A DNA stretch of 64,000 nucleotides from Actinomadura macrotermitis (GTDB taxonomy: Bacteria > Actinomycetota > Actinomycetes > Streptosporangiales > Streptosporangiaceae), in the NCBI RefSeq assembly GCF_009604375.1, contig NZ_WEGH01000001.1, positions 1,984,001 through 2,048,000 of the forward strand. Direction: 5' to 3'. Below the pieces are notes generated by a model, which saw only the letters and a program-made list of their open reading frames with translations, had not been told where the DNA came from and did not search any database. The position numbers were made by a program, and so were the translations under genes. Below are positions 43,698 through 51,928 of the stretch, in pieces (within the stretch, counting starts at the first letter, position 1; every line of letters begins with the position of its first letter).

Positions 43698-45658
43698 CGG
43701 TCGCCCTCCTCGCCGGTCCGGCCGTCCTCGACCGCGGTGGCCCCGGCGATGCTCCCGGGCAGTTCCTCGGCGGTGAGGTACTTCTTCAGCTCGTCGGTCT
43801 CGAACAGCTCGATCAGGTCGGCCCGCATCGGCTCCATCGGCTGGCGGCGGACCTCCACGCGCGGGTCGGCGGCGTCGCCGGTCAGCCGGCACACCAGGTT
43901 GACCTTGCGCCACTCCGACGACATCTGGGGGTAGTCGTCGCGGGTGTGGCCGCCGCGGCTCTCCTGCCGCTCCAGCGCGGACCTGGCGATGGCCTCCGAC
44001 ACCAGCATCATGTTGCGCAGGTCCAGCGCCAGGTGCCAGCCGGGGTGGTAGCCGCGGCCGTCGTCGCCGACCGCGACGGGCGCCACGCCGACGGCCGCGA
44101 CCCGTTCGCGCAGCTTGTCCAGCGACTGCAGCGCCTGCTGCAGCTCGCCCTCCTTGCGGATGATGCCGACCAGGTCGTTCATCGTCGTCTGCAGCTCGGC
44201 GTGCACCGCGTAGGGGCTCTCGCCGTCCTGGCGTCCGAACGGCGCGAGCGCCTCGGTGACGGCGTGGTCCACCTCGTCCGCGGGCACCGCGGGCCGGTCC
44301 GCCAGCGCGTCGACGTACTCGGCGGCGCCGAGCCCGGCGCGCCGGCCGAAGACCAGCAGGTCGGTCAGCGAGTTGCCGCCGAGCCGGTTGGAGCCGTGCA
44401 TGCCGCCCGAGCACTCGCCGGCCGCGAACAGGCCCGGCACGAGCGCCGCGCCGGTGTCGGGGTCGACCTCGACGCCGCCCATCACGTAGTGGCAGGTCGG
44501 GCCGACCTCCATCGCCTCGCGCGTGATGTCGACGTCGGCCAGCTCCATGAACTGGTGGTGCATCGCGGGCAGCCGGCGCCGGATCTCCTCCGCGCCGCCG
44601 GGCATGCGCCCCACCACCGTCAGGAAGACGCCGCCGTGCGGCGACCCGCGGCCGGCCTTGACCTCGGAGTTGATGGCGCGCGCGACCTCGTCGCGGGGCA
44701 GCAGCTCGGGCGGGCGGCGGTTGTTGTCGGGGTCGTCGTACCAGCGGTCGGCCTCCTCGGCCGAGGTGGCGTACTTGTCCTTGAACACCTCGGGGATGTA
44801 GTCGAACATGAACCGCTTGCCCTCGGAGTTCTGCAGGATGCCCCGGTCGCCGCGCACCGACTCGGTGACCAGGATGCCCTTCACCGACGGCGGCCAGACC
44901 ATGCCCGTCGGGTGGAACTGCACGAACTCCATGTTGAGCAGGGTCGCGCCCGCCAGCAGCGCCAGCGCGTGGCCGTCGCCGGTGTACTCCCAGGAGTTGG
45001 AGGTGACCTTGAAGGCCTTGCCGATACCGCCGGTCGCCAGCACCACCGCGGGCGCCTCGATCACCACGAACTTCCCGGTCTCGCGGACGTAGGCGAACAC
45101 GCCCGCGATGCGGTCGCCGTCCAGCAGCAGCCGGGTGACGGTCGTCTCGGCCCACACCTTCAGCCGGGCCTCGTAGTCGCCGAACTCGCGGTGGTCCTCC
45201 TGCTGCAGCGCGACGAGCTTCTGCTGGGTGGTGCGGATCAGCTCCAGGCCGGTCCGGTCGCCGACGTGCGCCAGCCGCGGGTACTCGTGCCCGCCGAAGT
45301 TGCGCTGGCTGATCTTGCCGTCCTTGGTGCGGTCGAACAGCGCGCCCCAGTGCTCCAGCTCCCAGACCCGGTCGGGGGCCTCCTGGGCGTGCAGTTCGGC
45401 CATCCGCCAGTTGTTGAGGAACTTGCCGCCGCGCATGGTGTCGCGGAAGTGCACCTTCCAGTTGTCGTTGGGGTTGACGTTCCCCATCGAGGCGGCGGCG
45501 CCGCCCTCGGCCATGACGGTGTGCGCCTTGCCGAGCAGCGACTTGGAGATGACCGCCGTCCTCTTGCCCTGCAGGCGCGCCTCGATCGCGGCGCGCAGCC
45601 CGGCGCCGCCCGCGCCGATCACCACGACGTCGTACGAGTGCCGCTCGATCTCGGTCAT
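43694..45658 (-). CDS. sdhA: Succinate dehydrogenase/fumarate reductase flavoprotein subunit, operon 2
   Basis: A 654-residue flavoprotein. FAD-binding GAGGAGLRAAIEARLQGKR is near 16-34, the covalent-FAD His is in GKAHTVMAEGG, and the active site includes QFHPTGM and the HYVMGGVEVD loop with Arg in GSNRLGGNSLTDLLVFGRR. It resembles the mycobacterial Sdh1 flavoprotein (Rv0248c class). It can oxidise succinate, and under low oxygen may reduce fumarate; direction cannot be read from sequence. It lies 16 bases after the membrane anchor gene and overlaps sdhB2 by 4 bases. Confidence 0.94.
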   Translation of the reverse strand: MTEIERHSYDVVVIGAGGAGLRAAIEARLQGKRTAVISKSLLGKAHTVMAEGGAAASMGNVNPNDNWKVHFRDTMRGGKFLNNWRMAELHAQEAPDRVWELEHWGALFDRTKDGKISQRNFGGHEYPRLAHVGDRTGLELIRTTQQKLVALQQEDHREFGDYEARLKVWAETTVTRLLLDGDRIAGVFAYVRETGKFVVIEAPAVVLATGGIGKAFKVTSNSWEYTGDGHALALLAGATLLNMEFVQFHPTGMVWPPSVKGILVTESVRGDRGILQNSEGKRFMFDYIPEVFKDKYATSAEEADRWYDDPDNNRRPPELLPRDEVARAINSEVKAGRGSPHGGVFLTVVGRMPGGAEEIRRRLPAMHHQFMELADVDITREAMEVGPTCHYVMGGVEVDPDTGAALVPGLFAAGECSGGMHGSNRLGGNSLTDLLVFGRRAGLGAAEYVDALADRPAVPADEVDHAVTEALAPFGRQDGESPYAVHAELQTTMNDLVGIIRKEGELQQALQSLDKLRERVAAVGVAPVAVGDDGRGYHPGWHLALDLRNMMLVSEAIARSALERQESRGGHTRDDYPQMSSEWRKVNLVCRLTGDAADPRVEVRRQPMEPMRADLIELFETDELKKYLTAEELPGSIAGATAVEDGRTGEEGDR

Positions 45659-45674
45659 GATCTCCGGGCCCCCT

Positions 45675-46505
45675 TTAGTTGAAGAATCGCAGGTCGGAAA
45701 TGGTGCCGCTCGCGACCAGCGCCACGTACAGGTCGGCCACCACCAGCGAGCCGAGGGTGATCAGCGCGAAGGTGCCGTGCCGCTTGTTCAGCTTGGAGAC
45801 CTGTCCCCACATCCAGTACCGGACCGGGTGCTTGGAGAAGTGCTTCAGCCGGCCGCCGACGATGTGCCGGCAGGAGTGGCACGACAGCGTGTAGGCCCAC
45901 AGCAGGACCACGTTGGCGACCAGGATCAGCGTGCCGAGGCCGATGCCGAAGCCGCCGTCCTCGCCGTGGAAGGCGCGGACCGCGTCCCAGGTGTTGACCA
46001 GGGAGATCAGGAACGCGGCCATCCAGAAGTAGCGGTGCAGGTTCTGCCCGATCAGCGGGAAGCGGCGCTCGCCGGTGTACTTGGCGTGCGGCTCGACGAC
46101 GGCGCAGGCGGGCGGCGACGCCCAGAACGAGCGGTAGTACGCCTTGCGGTAGTAGTAGCAGGTCAGGCGGAACAGCAGCAGGAACGGCAGGGAGATCACC
46201 GCGAACGGGATGAAGCCCCTGGTGCCCGCGGGCAGGAACGTGCCGAACTCCGCCGCGTCCCCGGTGTGCCCGTCGACCGTGACGCCGTTGCAGATCTCGT
46301 TGAAGCACGGCGAGTAGAACGGCGTCAGGTAGTGGTACTGGGGGACGTAGAACGCCGAGCCCCAGAACGCGCGAATGGTGGCGTACACCACCCACGCCGT
46401 GAAGATCACGAAGGTGGTGATCGGGTAGAGGCGCCAGTTGTCCTTGCGGAGCGTACGTTCCTTGATACGGGCGCGCGTTCTGGCCGGCGCCTCCACAGTG
46501 CTCAT
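45675..46505 (-). CDS. sdhC: Membrane anchor subunit of succinate dehydrogenase, operon 2
   Basis: A 276-residue membrane protein with about five helices (ITTFVIFTAWVVYATIRAF; FIPFAVISLPFLLLFRLTCYY; YFWMAAFLISLVNTWDAVRAF; LGTLILVANVVLLWAYTLSC; FALITLGSLVVADLYVAL). RLTCYYYRKAYYRSFW and CHSCRHIVGGR are features of the mycobacterial Sdh1 anchor (Rv0249c class). His residues in NLHRYFW and SCRHIV are candidate heme or quinone ligands. I chose ATG 46505, preceded by AGGAG at 9 bases. About 125 bases of leader and two Crp-like sites precede it. Confidence 0.88.
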   Translation of the reverse strand: MSTVEAPARTRARIKERTLRKDNWRLYPITTFVIFTAWVVYATIRAFWGSAFYVPQYHYLTPFYSPCFNEICNGVTVDGHTGDAAEFGTFLPAGTRGFIPFAVISLPFLLLFRLTCYYYRKAYYRSFWASPPACAVVEPHAKYTGERRFPLIGQNLHRYFWMAAFLISLVNTWDAVRAFHGEDGGFGIGLGTLILVANVVLLWAYTLSCHSCRHIVGGRLKHFSKHPVRYWMWGQVSKLNKRHGTFALITLGSLVVADLYVALVASGTISDLRFFN

Positions 46506-46658
46506 CGATCGCTCTCCTGAGCTCGGGTCTTCGGGGTCCCCGTTCACGGATGAGCGCACGCTTACGGCCGTCGCGCCCGGCCGGTGGAGCCGCCGCAGGC
46601 TGCGGTGACGCCACGAGTGCGCTTCCAGCGAAGCGACCTTACGCCACCCGCGCGGCGA

Positions 46659-46674
46659 TGTGACATACATAACA
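46659..46674 (-). promoter_or_regulatory. Crp-like site 1 of sdh operon 2
   Basis: TGTGA-CATACA-TAACA, one mismatch from TGTGA-N6-TCACA; it overlaps the proposed -35 and is centred about 38 bases before the predicted transcription start. Confidence 0.5.
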
Positions 46675-46686
46675 GCCGGTCGCCGA

Positions 46687-46702
46687 TGTGACTCTGACCA
46701 CA
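46687..46702 (-). promoter_or_regulatory. Crp-like site 2 of sdh operon 2
   Basis: TGTGA-CTCTGA-CCACA, one mismatch from TGTGA-N6-TCACA, centred 28 bases upstream of site 1. Both sites are preceded by GA. Confidence 0.5.
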
Positions 46703-46835
46703 GACAGTGAGTCGGCACATCCCGGGCGCCATCGCGGTCTTCCCATAACCATTGATTATGGCCAGCGGCTATCGAGACGAGCCCAGACGGGCATGGCGGG
46801 CCGGGCCGGCGGCATGCGGTAGGGCGATCGGCGGT

Positions 46836-47381
46836 TCAGTGGCCGAGCGTGCGCGCGAAGTGCGCCTCGGCGTCGCTCGCGCGCCCCGTCCCGTAGACGC
46901 GCAGCACCTCGGCCAGCCCGGGGTACCCCTGCTCGATCAGCGCCGCCGCCTGCTCGATCTCGCCGGCCGAGGCGACCTCCCGCAGCAGCGCCTGAACGGC
47001 CCGCGCGGCCAGCTGCCGTTCGACGGGCGAGCGCTCGGGCGAGGTCATCCGCATGCCCGACGTGGTCGCGGCCGCCTCGGCGCGGATCTCGCCGAGGCGC
47101 TCCTGCAGCTCGGCGTGCGACAGCCTGTCGAAATCGGGCGCCTCGGCGAGCTCCTCCAGCGCCAGCAGCCGGTTCAGCACCGCCGGGTTGCTGATCTTGG
47201 CGCGCTGGCCGGACATCAGCTGGGACAGCATCGGCGGGGACAGGCCCAGCACGCCGGCCAGGCCCGACTGCGAGAGCCGGTAGCGCTCCAGCAGCCGGCG
47301 GACCCGGTCGCCCAGCGGCTCCCCGTACCACTCGGTCTGCAGAGCCCGGTTCCGGGCGACGGTGTCCTCGGCGCCACTCAC
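46836..47381 (-). CDS. XRE-type helix-turn-helix DNA-binding protein
   Basis: A regulator of about 181 residues. The N-terminal region has an XRE/Cro helix-turn-helix (RRLLERYRLSQSGLAGVLGL, SPPMLSQLMSGQRAKISNP), followed by a mostly helical C-terminal half (SPVERQLAARAVQALLREVA and ASAGEIEQAAALIEQGYPGL), possibly a dimerisation domain. No ligand motif was recognised. I prefer GTG 47381, preceded by GGGGGATAGGG; ATG 47417 is the alternative. It lies between sdh operon 2 and the envelope-protein genes and is transcribed toward the sdh promoter region, separated by the CCATAA-N7-TTATGG repeat. Confidence 0.8.
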   Translation of the reverse strand: MSGAEDTVARNRALQTEWYGEPLGDRVRRLLERYRLSQSGLAGVLGLSPPMLSQLMSGQRAKISNPAVLNRLLALEELAEAPDFDRLSHAELQERLGEIRAEAAATTSGMRMTSPERSPVERQLAARAVQALLREVASAGEIEQAAALIEQGYPGLAEVLRVYGTGRASDAEAHFARTLGH

Positions 47382-47536
47382 CCCTATCCCCCCTTGACCA
47401 TTCGCAGTTGCAAACATTAGATTTTCACCTGCACACCCGCGAGGGGCCTCCCTTGACATCGTGCCACGACATCGCGGGTTTGCATATGTGACGGCCCGAA
47501 CCGATCCGCGCCGGTCCCCGGCAGAGAGGAAGAGCG

Positions 47537-48082
47537 ATGCGTCCGCTGCAGCGCACGACGATCCTGACGGCCACCGCCCTGCTGGTGGGCGGCCTCACCG
47601 GCTGCTCGATACTCGGTGACGACGCGTCGGCGCCCGGCGGGGGCGGCGGCGGGGCCAAGGCCAGTGTGGACGGGGCCGGCAAGACCATCGTGAAGGGCAC
47701 CTTCCCCAGCCCGATCGCGGCGGGGGCGACGGTCGACATCGCCATCATGGGCCTGAAGGTGCGGGCCAAGCTGGCGACGCTCACCGTCCAGCTCACCCCG
47801 CACGTCCCGCCCGGCGGCGAACAGAACCCGAACCCCTACGGGCTGAACGGCGGGAACGGCCTCGGCACCTCGCTGCTCGACCCGGTCAACCTCAAGCGCT
47901 ACGTCGTGGTGAAGGACTCCGGCAGCACGGAACTGCAGTCCAACGACATCTTCACCCACATAGCGAACAACCAGCCGGCATCCCTCACCTACACCTTCGC
48001 CGCCCCACCGGAGAACGTGAAGGTCCTCGACGTCCAGTACGGCGCCTGGCCGACCTTCCGCAACGTCCCGGTGGAGCGATGA
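47537..48082 (+). CDS. Putative lipoprotein, first gene of the OmpA-like cluster
   Basis: A 181-residue lipoprotein. The signal peptide ends in the lipobox LTGC (Cys23), so the mature protein is lipid-anchored outside the membrane. After a Gly-rich linker comes a beta-rich domain (DIAIMGLKVRAKLATLTVQL, and later RYVVVKDSGSTELQSNDIFT) that resembles the DUF4352-type immunoglobulin-like fold, though I cannot assign it firmly. Its stop overlaps the start of the OmpA-domain gene by 4 bases (ATGA), so both products are made together. A 77-base AT-containing region with GAGAGGAAGAG precedes the ATG. Confidence 0.75.
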   Translation: MRPLQRTTILTATALLVGGLTGCSILGDDASAPGGGGGGAKASVDGAGKTIVKGTFPSPIAAGATVDIAIMGLKVRAKLATLTVQLTPHVPPGGEQNPNPYGLNGGNGLGTSLLDPVNLKRYVVVKDSGSTELQSNDIFTHIANNQPASLTYTFAAPPENVKVLDVQYGAWPTFRNVPVER

Positions 48083-48672
48083 GCCGGCCGCACCGGGCGG
48101 CGATCGCCGCGGCCGCCTTCGCGCTCGCGCTCGGGGTGCCGGGCCTCGCCGCCGCCGATCCCGACGTCCCCGACCCCAACCTCGCCCAGGCCGTCCACGA
48201 CATCAACGCGACCGGCGCGGTGACCGACCTCAACACGGCGGCCTCCATCACCGACCTCGACCTGCAGCACGCCGTCGTGCCGCTGGAGACCGAGGAGAAG
48301 AACGGCGAGCAGGTCACGCTGCACCTGTCGGCGGACGTGCTGTTCGACTTCGACAAGGCGACCCTCACTGACGCGGCCCGCCGCCGCATCGCCGAACTCG
48401 CCCCCAAGCTCCGCAGCGCGACGGGCGCCGTCCAGATCTCGGGCCACTCCGACAGCGTCGGCGCCCCGGCCTACAACCTGCAGCTGTCACGCCGGCGGGC
48501 CGAGGCGGTGAAGGCCGAACTCCAGCGCGCCCTGACCGGCACGAACCTCACCTTCACCGCGGAGGGTTACGGCGAGACCCGCCCGGTGGCCCCGAACAAG
48601 AACGGCGACAAGGACGACCCCGACGGCCGCGCCAAGAACCGCCGGGTCGACATCACCTACCAGCAAGGCTGA
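48079..48672 (+). CDS. Secreted OmpA-domain protein
   Basis: A 197-residue exported protein: Sec signal (RAAIAAAAFALALGVPGLAA), a short helical linker with DLNTAASITDLDLQHAV, and a C-terminal OmpA/MotB domain (about 80-195). The domain is complete: ADVLFDFDKATLTDAARRR, ISGHSDSVGAPAYNLQLSRR with the peptidoglycan-contact Asp and Arg, GYGETRPVAPN and NRRVDITYQ. OmpA domains bind the diaminopimelate of peptidoglycan, so this protein is probably wall-bound. It is translationally coupled to the preceding lipoprotein. Confidence 0.88.
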   Translation: MSRPHRAAIAAAAFALALGVPGLAAADPDVPDPNLAQAVHDINATGAVTDLNTAASITDLDLQHAVVPLETEEKNGEQVTLHLSADVLFDFDKATLTDAARRRIAELAPKLRSATGAVQISGHSDSVGAPAYNLQLSRRRAEAVKAELQRALTGTNLTFTAEGYGETRPVAPNKNGDKDDPDGRAKNRRVDITYQQG

Positions 48673-48779
48673 CCCCGACCACACCCCCACTGCTCGCCTG
48701 CCAAGTCCTCCCTGCCGCGGGGCGGCCCAGGCCGAGCGGCTGTTCCCGTCCGCGCGGCACCGACCTGGAGGCACCGCCC

Positions 48780-49928
48780 ATGCAGCACGCAGTGAAAGCA
48801 CTCACCGCCGCCCTGGCGCTGGCTTTGCTCGTCTCGGCCTGCGGCGGCGACCCGGAACGGCCTCGCACCAGCGCCGGCGGCGGGCATTCGGCCGCGGCGA
48901 CCGGTGGCACGCCGACGCCCGGCGGCCCGGAGCCGACGTCGTGCCCGAACGGCGGGCAGCTCATCAAGGCCGTGGAGATCCCGGCCGTGCACGCCGACCC
49001 GGTGCACATCCCCGAGGCGAAGGTCGGCGGGCAGACCGTCCCCGCCGTCACCGTCCCCGGCGTGGACATCCCCGCCCAGCGGGTGCCGGCCCAGTGCGTC
49101 GACATCAGGCCGGCGCCCGGCGGCTGCCTCAGCGCGGTGACCATCCCGGCCACCTCCATCCCCGAGGTGCGCGTCCCGGGCGCCAAGATCCCGGGGGTGA
49201 ACGTGGCCGGGGTGAAGGCCGAGCCGGTCCGGACGCCCGAGGTGGTCTCGGCCGCGGTGCACCAGGAGCAGGTGCACGTGGACGAGGTGTGCCAGAGCAA
49301 GCCGAAGCAGGAGGGCGAATATGTGAGCTCGGCGTACCGGTCGTCGGCGTACCGGTCGTCCCTGTACCGGTCGTCGGCCTACCGTTCCTCGCTCTACCGC
49401 GCCTCCGCCTGCAACGACAAGCACGAGTGCATCCCTGAGGTGAGGATCCCGAGCATCAACGTTCCTCCGGTGAAGATCCCGCCGGTGAGCGTCCCGTCCG
49501 CCGCACTGAAGTCCTACACCGCCGGCAAGAGCCAAGTACTGAAGGGCGACGGCCGGATCGCCTACAACATCGAGGCCGACGTGCTCTTCGACTTCGGCAA
49601 GGCCGACATCAAACCCGCCGCCGTGGCGGAACTGGCCAAGGTCGCCGCCTCCATCGAGCGCGAGGTCCCGGCCACCGCGACCGTCCAGGTCGACGGCCAC
49701 ACCGACGCCAAGGGCGACCCGGCCACCAACCAGGCGCTCTCCGAGCAGCGCGCCCGGGCGATCGTCGAATGGCTGGCCACCAGGGGCGGGATATCCCGCG
49801 ACCGTCTCAAGGCCACCGGCTATGGCGAGACCAAGCCCGTCGCCGCCAACACCAAGCCGGGCGGCTCCGACGACCCCGGCGGCCGCGCCAAGAACCGCCG
49901 AGTCGTCATCTCAGCCAAGCAGCACTGA
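48780..49928 (+). CDS. OmpA-domain lipoprotein with VP/IP-repeat region
   Basis: A 382-residue lipoprotein. Lipobox VSAC ends the signal at Cys21. Residues 60-165 and 222-245 are built of short units of the form (V/I)-P-x-(V/A/T)-x-(V/I/D), e.g. VEIPAVHADPVHIPEAKV, and contain several cysteines. Between them, 184-208 is a five-unit S-x-Y-R-S repeat encoded by 15-base tandem repeats. The C-terminal OmpA domain (about 260-380) has ADVLFDFGKADIKPAAVAE, VDGHTDAKGDPATNQALSEQ, and NRRVVIS. It should be membrane-tethered and peptidoglycan-bound. The repeat region has no family I recognise. It follows the previous gene by 107 bases. Confidence 0.85.
   Translation: MQHAVKALTAALALALLVSACGGDPERPRTSAGGGHSAAATGGTPTPGGPEPTSCPNGGQLIKAVEIPAVHADPVHIPEAKVGGQTVPAVTVPGVDIPAQRVPAQCVDIRPAPGGCLSAVTIPATSIPEVRVPGAKIPGVNVAGVKAEPVRTPEVVSAAVHQEQVHVDEVCQSKPKQEGEYVSSAYRSSAYRSSLYRSSAYRSSLYRASACNDKHECIPEVRIPSINVPPVKIPPVSVPSAALKSYTAGKSQVLKGDGRIAYNIEADVLFDFGKADIKPAAVAELAKVAASIEREVPATATVQVDGHTDAKGDPATNQALSEQRARAIVEWLATRGGISRDRLKATGYGETKPVAANTKPGGSDDPGGRAKNRRVVISAKQH
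49329..49403 (+). repeat. 15-base in-frame tandem repeat, five units
   Basis: Five units of the pattern TCG-GCG-TAC-CGG-TCG encode S-(A/L)-Y-R-(S/A). Units 1 and 2 are identical; later units differ at a few bases. The number of units could vary by slippage without breaking the reading frame. Confidence 0.85.
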
Positions 49929-50100
49929 ACCGCCCCAAGGACGGTTCGCCACACCCAACACGGCAGCACACAAGACCACCGCCCGGCCAAACGAACGAAG
50001 CGAAGCCGCCCCACCAGGCCAATACCCGGCCGGCCAGCGGCAGCGCGGCCGGGCGTTCAGCGCCGGTCCGATGCCGCACGCACCCAGAGGAGAGCATGCG

Positions 50101-51669
50101 ATGCGCAACAAGCGTTCCGTGGTGACAGTGGTCGCCATCGCCCTCGTGCTCGCCGGTTGTGATTCCGGTGGCCGCGCGAGCGGGAAACCGCCGGCGGGCA
50201 AGCCCTCCGCGCAGCCGAGCGTGGGCGGCGGCGCCGAGCCCGTGGCGGGGCAGGGCATCGTCCGCGACAGCATCTACCAGATCAACTACATGGGCGAGCC
50301 GTACCCCTTCCGGATGGAGATGAAGCAGGTCGAGCGCTTCAAGGAGTACTCGGTGCTGCGCTTCGCCATCACCAACATCGGGCCCAAGCCGCAGGACACC
50401 AGCATGCTGTTCGGGAACTGGTACCTCGACCGGTCCTTCGGCCGCATCGCCCTGGTGGACACCGTGGGACGCAAGTACTACTTCGCGCTGCGCGCGCAAG
50501 ACGACGACGGGTTCGGCAGCCAGAACAACTTCACTTCGCTGGAGCCCGGCGTCCCGTACGAGGGGCACGTCTATTACCCCGTCCTGCCCGGCAACGTCGA
50601 GCGCGTCATGGTCCGCACCCCGGGTGCGCCGGGCTCCTTCCCCGGTGTGCCGGTCGTCCAGGGCACCACCCGGCCGCCGACCTCGCTCCCCAACCCGTCG
50701 CCGTCGCCCAGCCCCACCGGCACGCTGGCCGCCGACGCGCCGACCGGGGAGATCAAGACCTGGGTCGCGGACCTGACCGACATCCGCGAGAACGACACGC
50801 AGACCACCACCTCCGGCGGTGGCGAGGAGAAGATCGGGCTGCGCACCGACGTCCTGTTCGACTTCGACAAGGCCACGCTGACCGGCAAGGCCAAGGCCGT
50901 CCTGGACCAGGTCGCGAACGAGACCCGGGAGAAGGCCGACCCCGCCAAGCCGCCCATCACCATCACCGGCCACACCGACTCCAAGGGCGACGACGCCTAC
51001 AACATGCGCCTCTCCCAGCAGCGCGCCGAGGCCGTCCGCAAGGAACTCCAGGCCCGGCTCGGCGGCGCCTACCGGTACGTGACCGCGGGGAAGGGCGAGA
51101 CCGAGCCGGCCGTCAAGGAGGGCGGTGCCGACGACGAGCAGGCCCGCCAGAAGAACCGCCGCGTCGACATCTCCTACAAGATCAAGCAGCAGCTGCCGGG
51201 CACCACCACGACCACCACCGCGGCGCCGGGCGCCGTCGCGCCGCCCGCCCGCTTCCGCACCGACGGGAAGCCCGTGGCCGAACGCACCGGCGTCTTCCGC
51301 GGCCAGCAGTACCGGATCCGCGTCGCCCCCTTCTACCGTGACGGCGCCTACCTGGCGGTCCCGTTCGAGATCTCGCTGCTCGACGACAAGGAACGCAACA
51401 CCGGGCTGAACAGCCCTTTCGGCGTGTTCGACAAGGGCGGCCGGTTCGGTGCCTTCAGCGTCGTCGATCCCGCCACCAAGATCATCTATCGGGCCGTCCG
51501 CATCGGCTCGGCCGACAGCATCAACTACCTCGAAGGAGACATCGGCACGAACACGCCGAAGCTGACCTTCCGCAGCTACATCTATGTGGCCGCGCCGCCG
51601 GCGAACACCACCAGCGTCACCTTCGACGCGGGCGCGTTCGGCCAGATCCCCGGCGTCCCGATCCAGTGA
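50101..51669 (+). CDS. Lipoprotein with OmpA domain between two DUF4352-like domains
   Basis: A 522-residue lipoprotein; lipobox LAGC at Cys20. Residues 55-185 form a beta-rich domain (YPFRMEMKQVERFKEYSVLR, NWYLDRSFGRIALVDTVGRK) resembling the DUF4352/telomeric-like immunoglobulin fold. A Pro/Ser linker leads to the OmpA domain (about 250-365: TDVLFDFDKATLTGKAKAV, ITGHTDSKGDDAYNMRLSQQ, NRRVDIS). A Thr-rich linker then leads to a second copy of the beta domain (YRIRVAPFYRDGAYLAVPFE, GAFSVVDPATKIIYRAV). The OmpA part should bind peptidoglycan while the beta domains bind another partner. ATG 50101 is preceded by AGGAG. Last gene of the cluster. Confidence 0.85.
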   Translation: MRNKRSVVTVVAIALVLAGCDSGGRASGKPPAGKPSAQPSVGGGAEPVAGQGIVRDSIYQINYMGEPYPFRMEMKQVERFKEYSVLRFAITNIGPKPQDTSMLFGNWYLDRSFGRIALVDTVGRKYYFALRAQDDDGFGSQNNFTSLEPGVPYEGHVYYPVLPGNVERVMVRTPGAPGSFPGVPVVQGTTRPPTSLPNPSPSPSPTGTLAADAPTGEIKTWVADLTDIRENDTQTTTSGGGEEKIGLRTDVLFDFDKATLTGKAKAVLDQVANETREKADPAKPPITITGHTDSKGDDAYNMRLSQQRAEAVRKELQARLGGAYRYVTAGKGETEPAVKEGGADDEQARQKNRRVDISYKIKQQLPGTTTTTTAAPGAVAPPARFRTDGKPVAERTGVFRGQQYRIRVAPFYRDGAYLAVPFEISLLDDKERNTGLNSPFGVFDKGGRFGAFSVVDPATKIIYRAVRIGSADSINYLEGDIGTNTPKLTFRSYIYVAAPPANTTSVTFDAGAFGQIPGVPIQ

Positions 51670-51676
51670 CCCGCAC

Positions 51677-51880
51677 GCAGGCCTCGGATCGTCCGGCACC
51701 TGGTCTCGATGGGTACAGCGCACACAAAGATCCACGCCACAGCGAAGCCCCGTCGAGCGGCTCATGGACGCCAAGGACAGCCGGGCTTGGAACGACGCCG
51801 CACACGGGCCTCGGAACGACCGGCGCCGTGCGGCACCTGGGCCCGGCGGACGCACAGCGGTCCACGCCGCAGCGAAGAAA
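51677..51880. repeat. Decayed direct repeat of about 80-100 bases
   Basis: Two diverged copies: about 51677-51755 and 51808-51880. Shared blocks include GGCCTCGGA-(T/A)-CG, GGCACCTGG and TCCACGCC-(A/G)-CAGCGAAG, in the same order. The stretch 51670-51928 has no supported gene. It looks like an old duplication, possibly of gene ends. Confidence 0.5.
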
Positions 51881-51928
51881 CCCACCGCTCCGCCGCGGGC
51901 AGAGCGGAACCGTCCTTGGGCGCCGAGG

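Larger units (their letters stand above)
46506..46835 (-). promoter_or_regulatory. Regulatory region of sdh operon 2
   Basis: A gene-free stretch of 330 bases. On the minus strand TAAGGT (46636-46641) with GTCACA (46659-46664, 17-base spacer) forms a plausible promoter. Two Crp-like palindromes overlap or precede the -35 (listed separately). CCATAA-N7-TTATGG (46743-46761) is a further inverted repeat nearer the neighbouring HTH gene and could bind that regulator. No small ORF with a good start was found. Confidence 0.5.

Noticed and set aside
49329..49403. CRISPR-like array
   Set aside because: The repeats are contiguous 15-base in-frame units without spacers, so they are a protein-coding tandem repeat.
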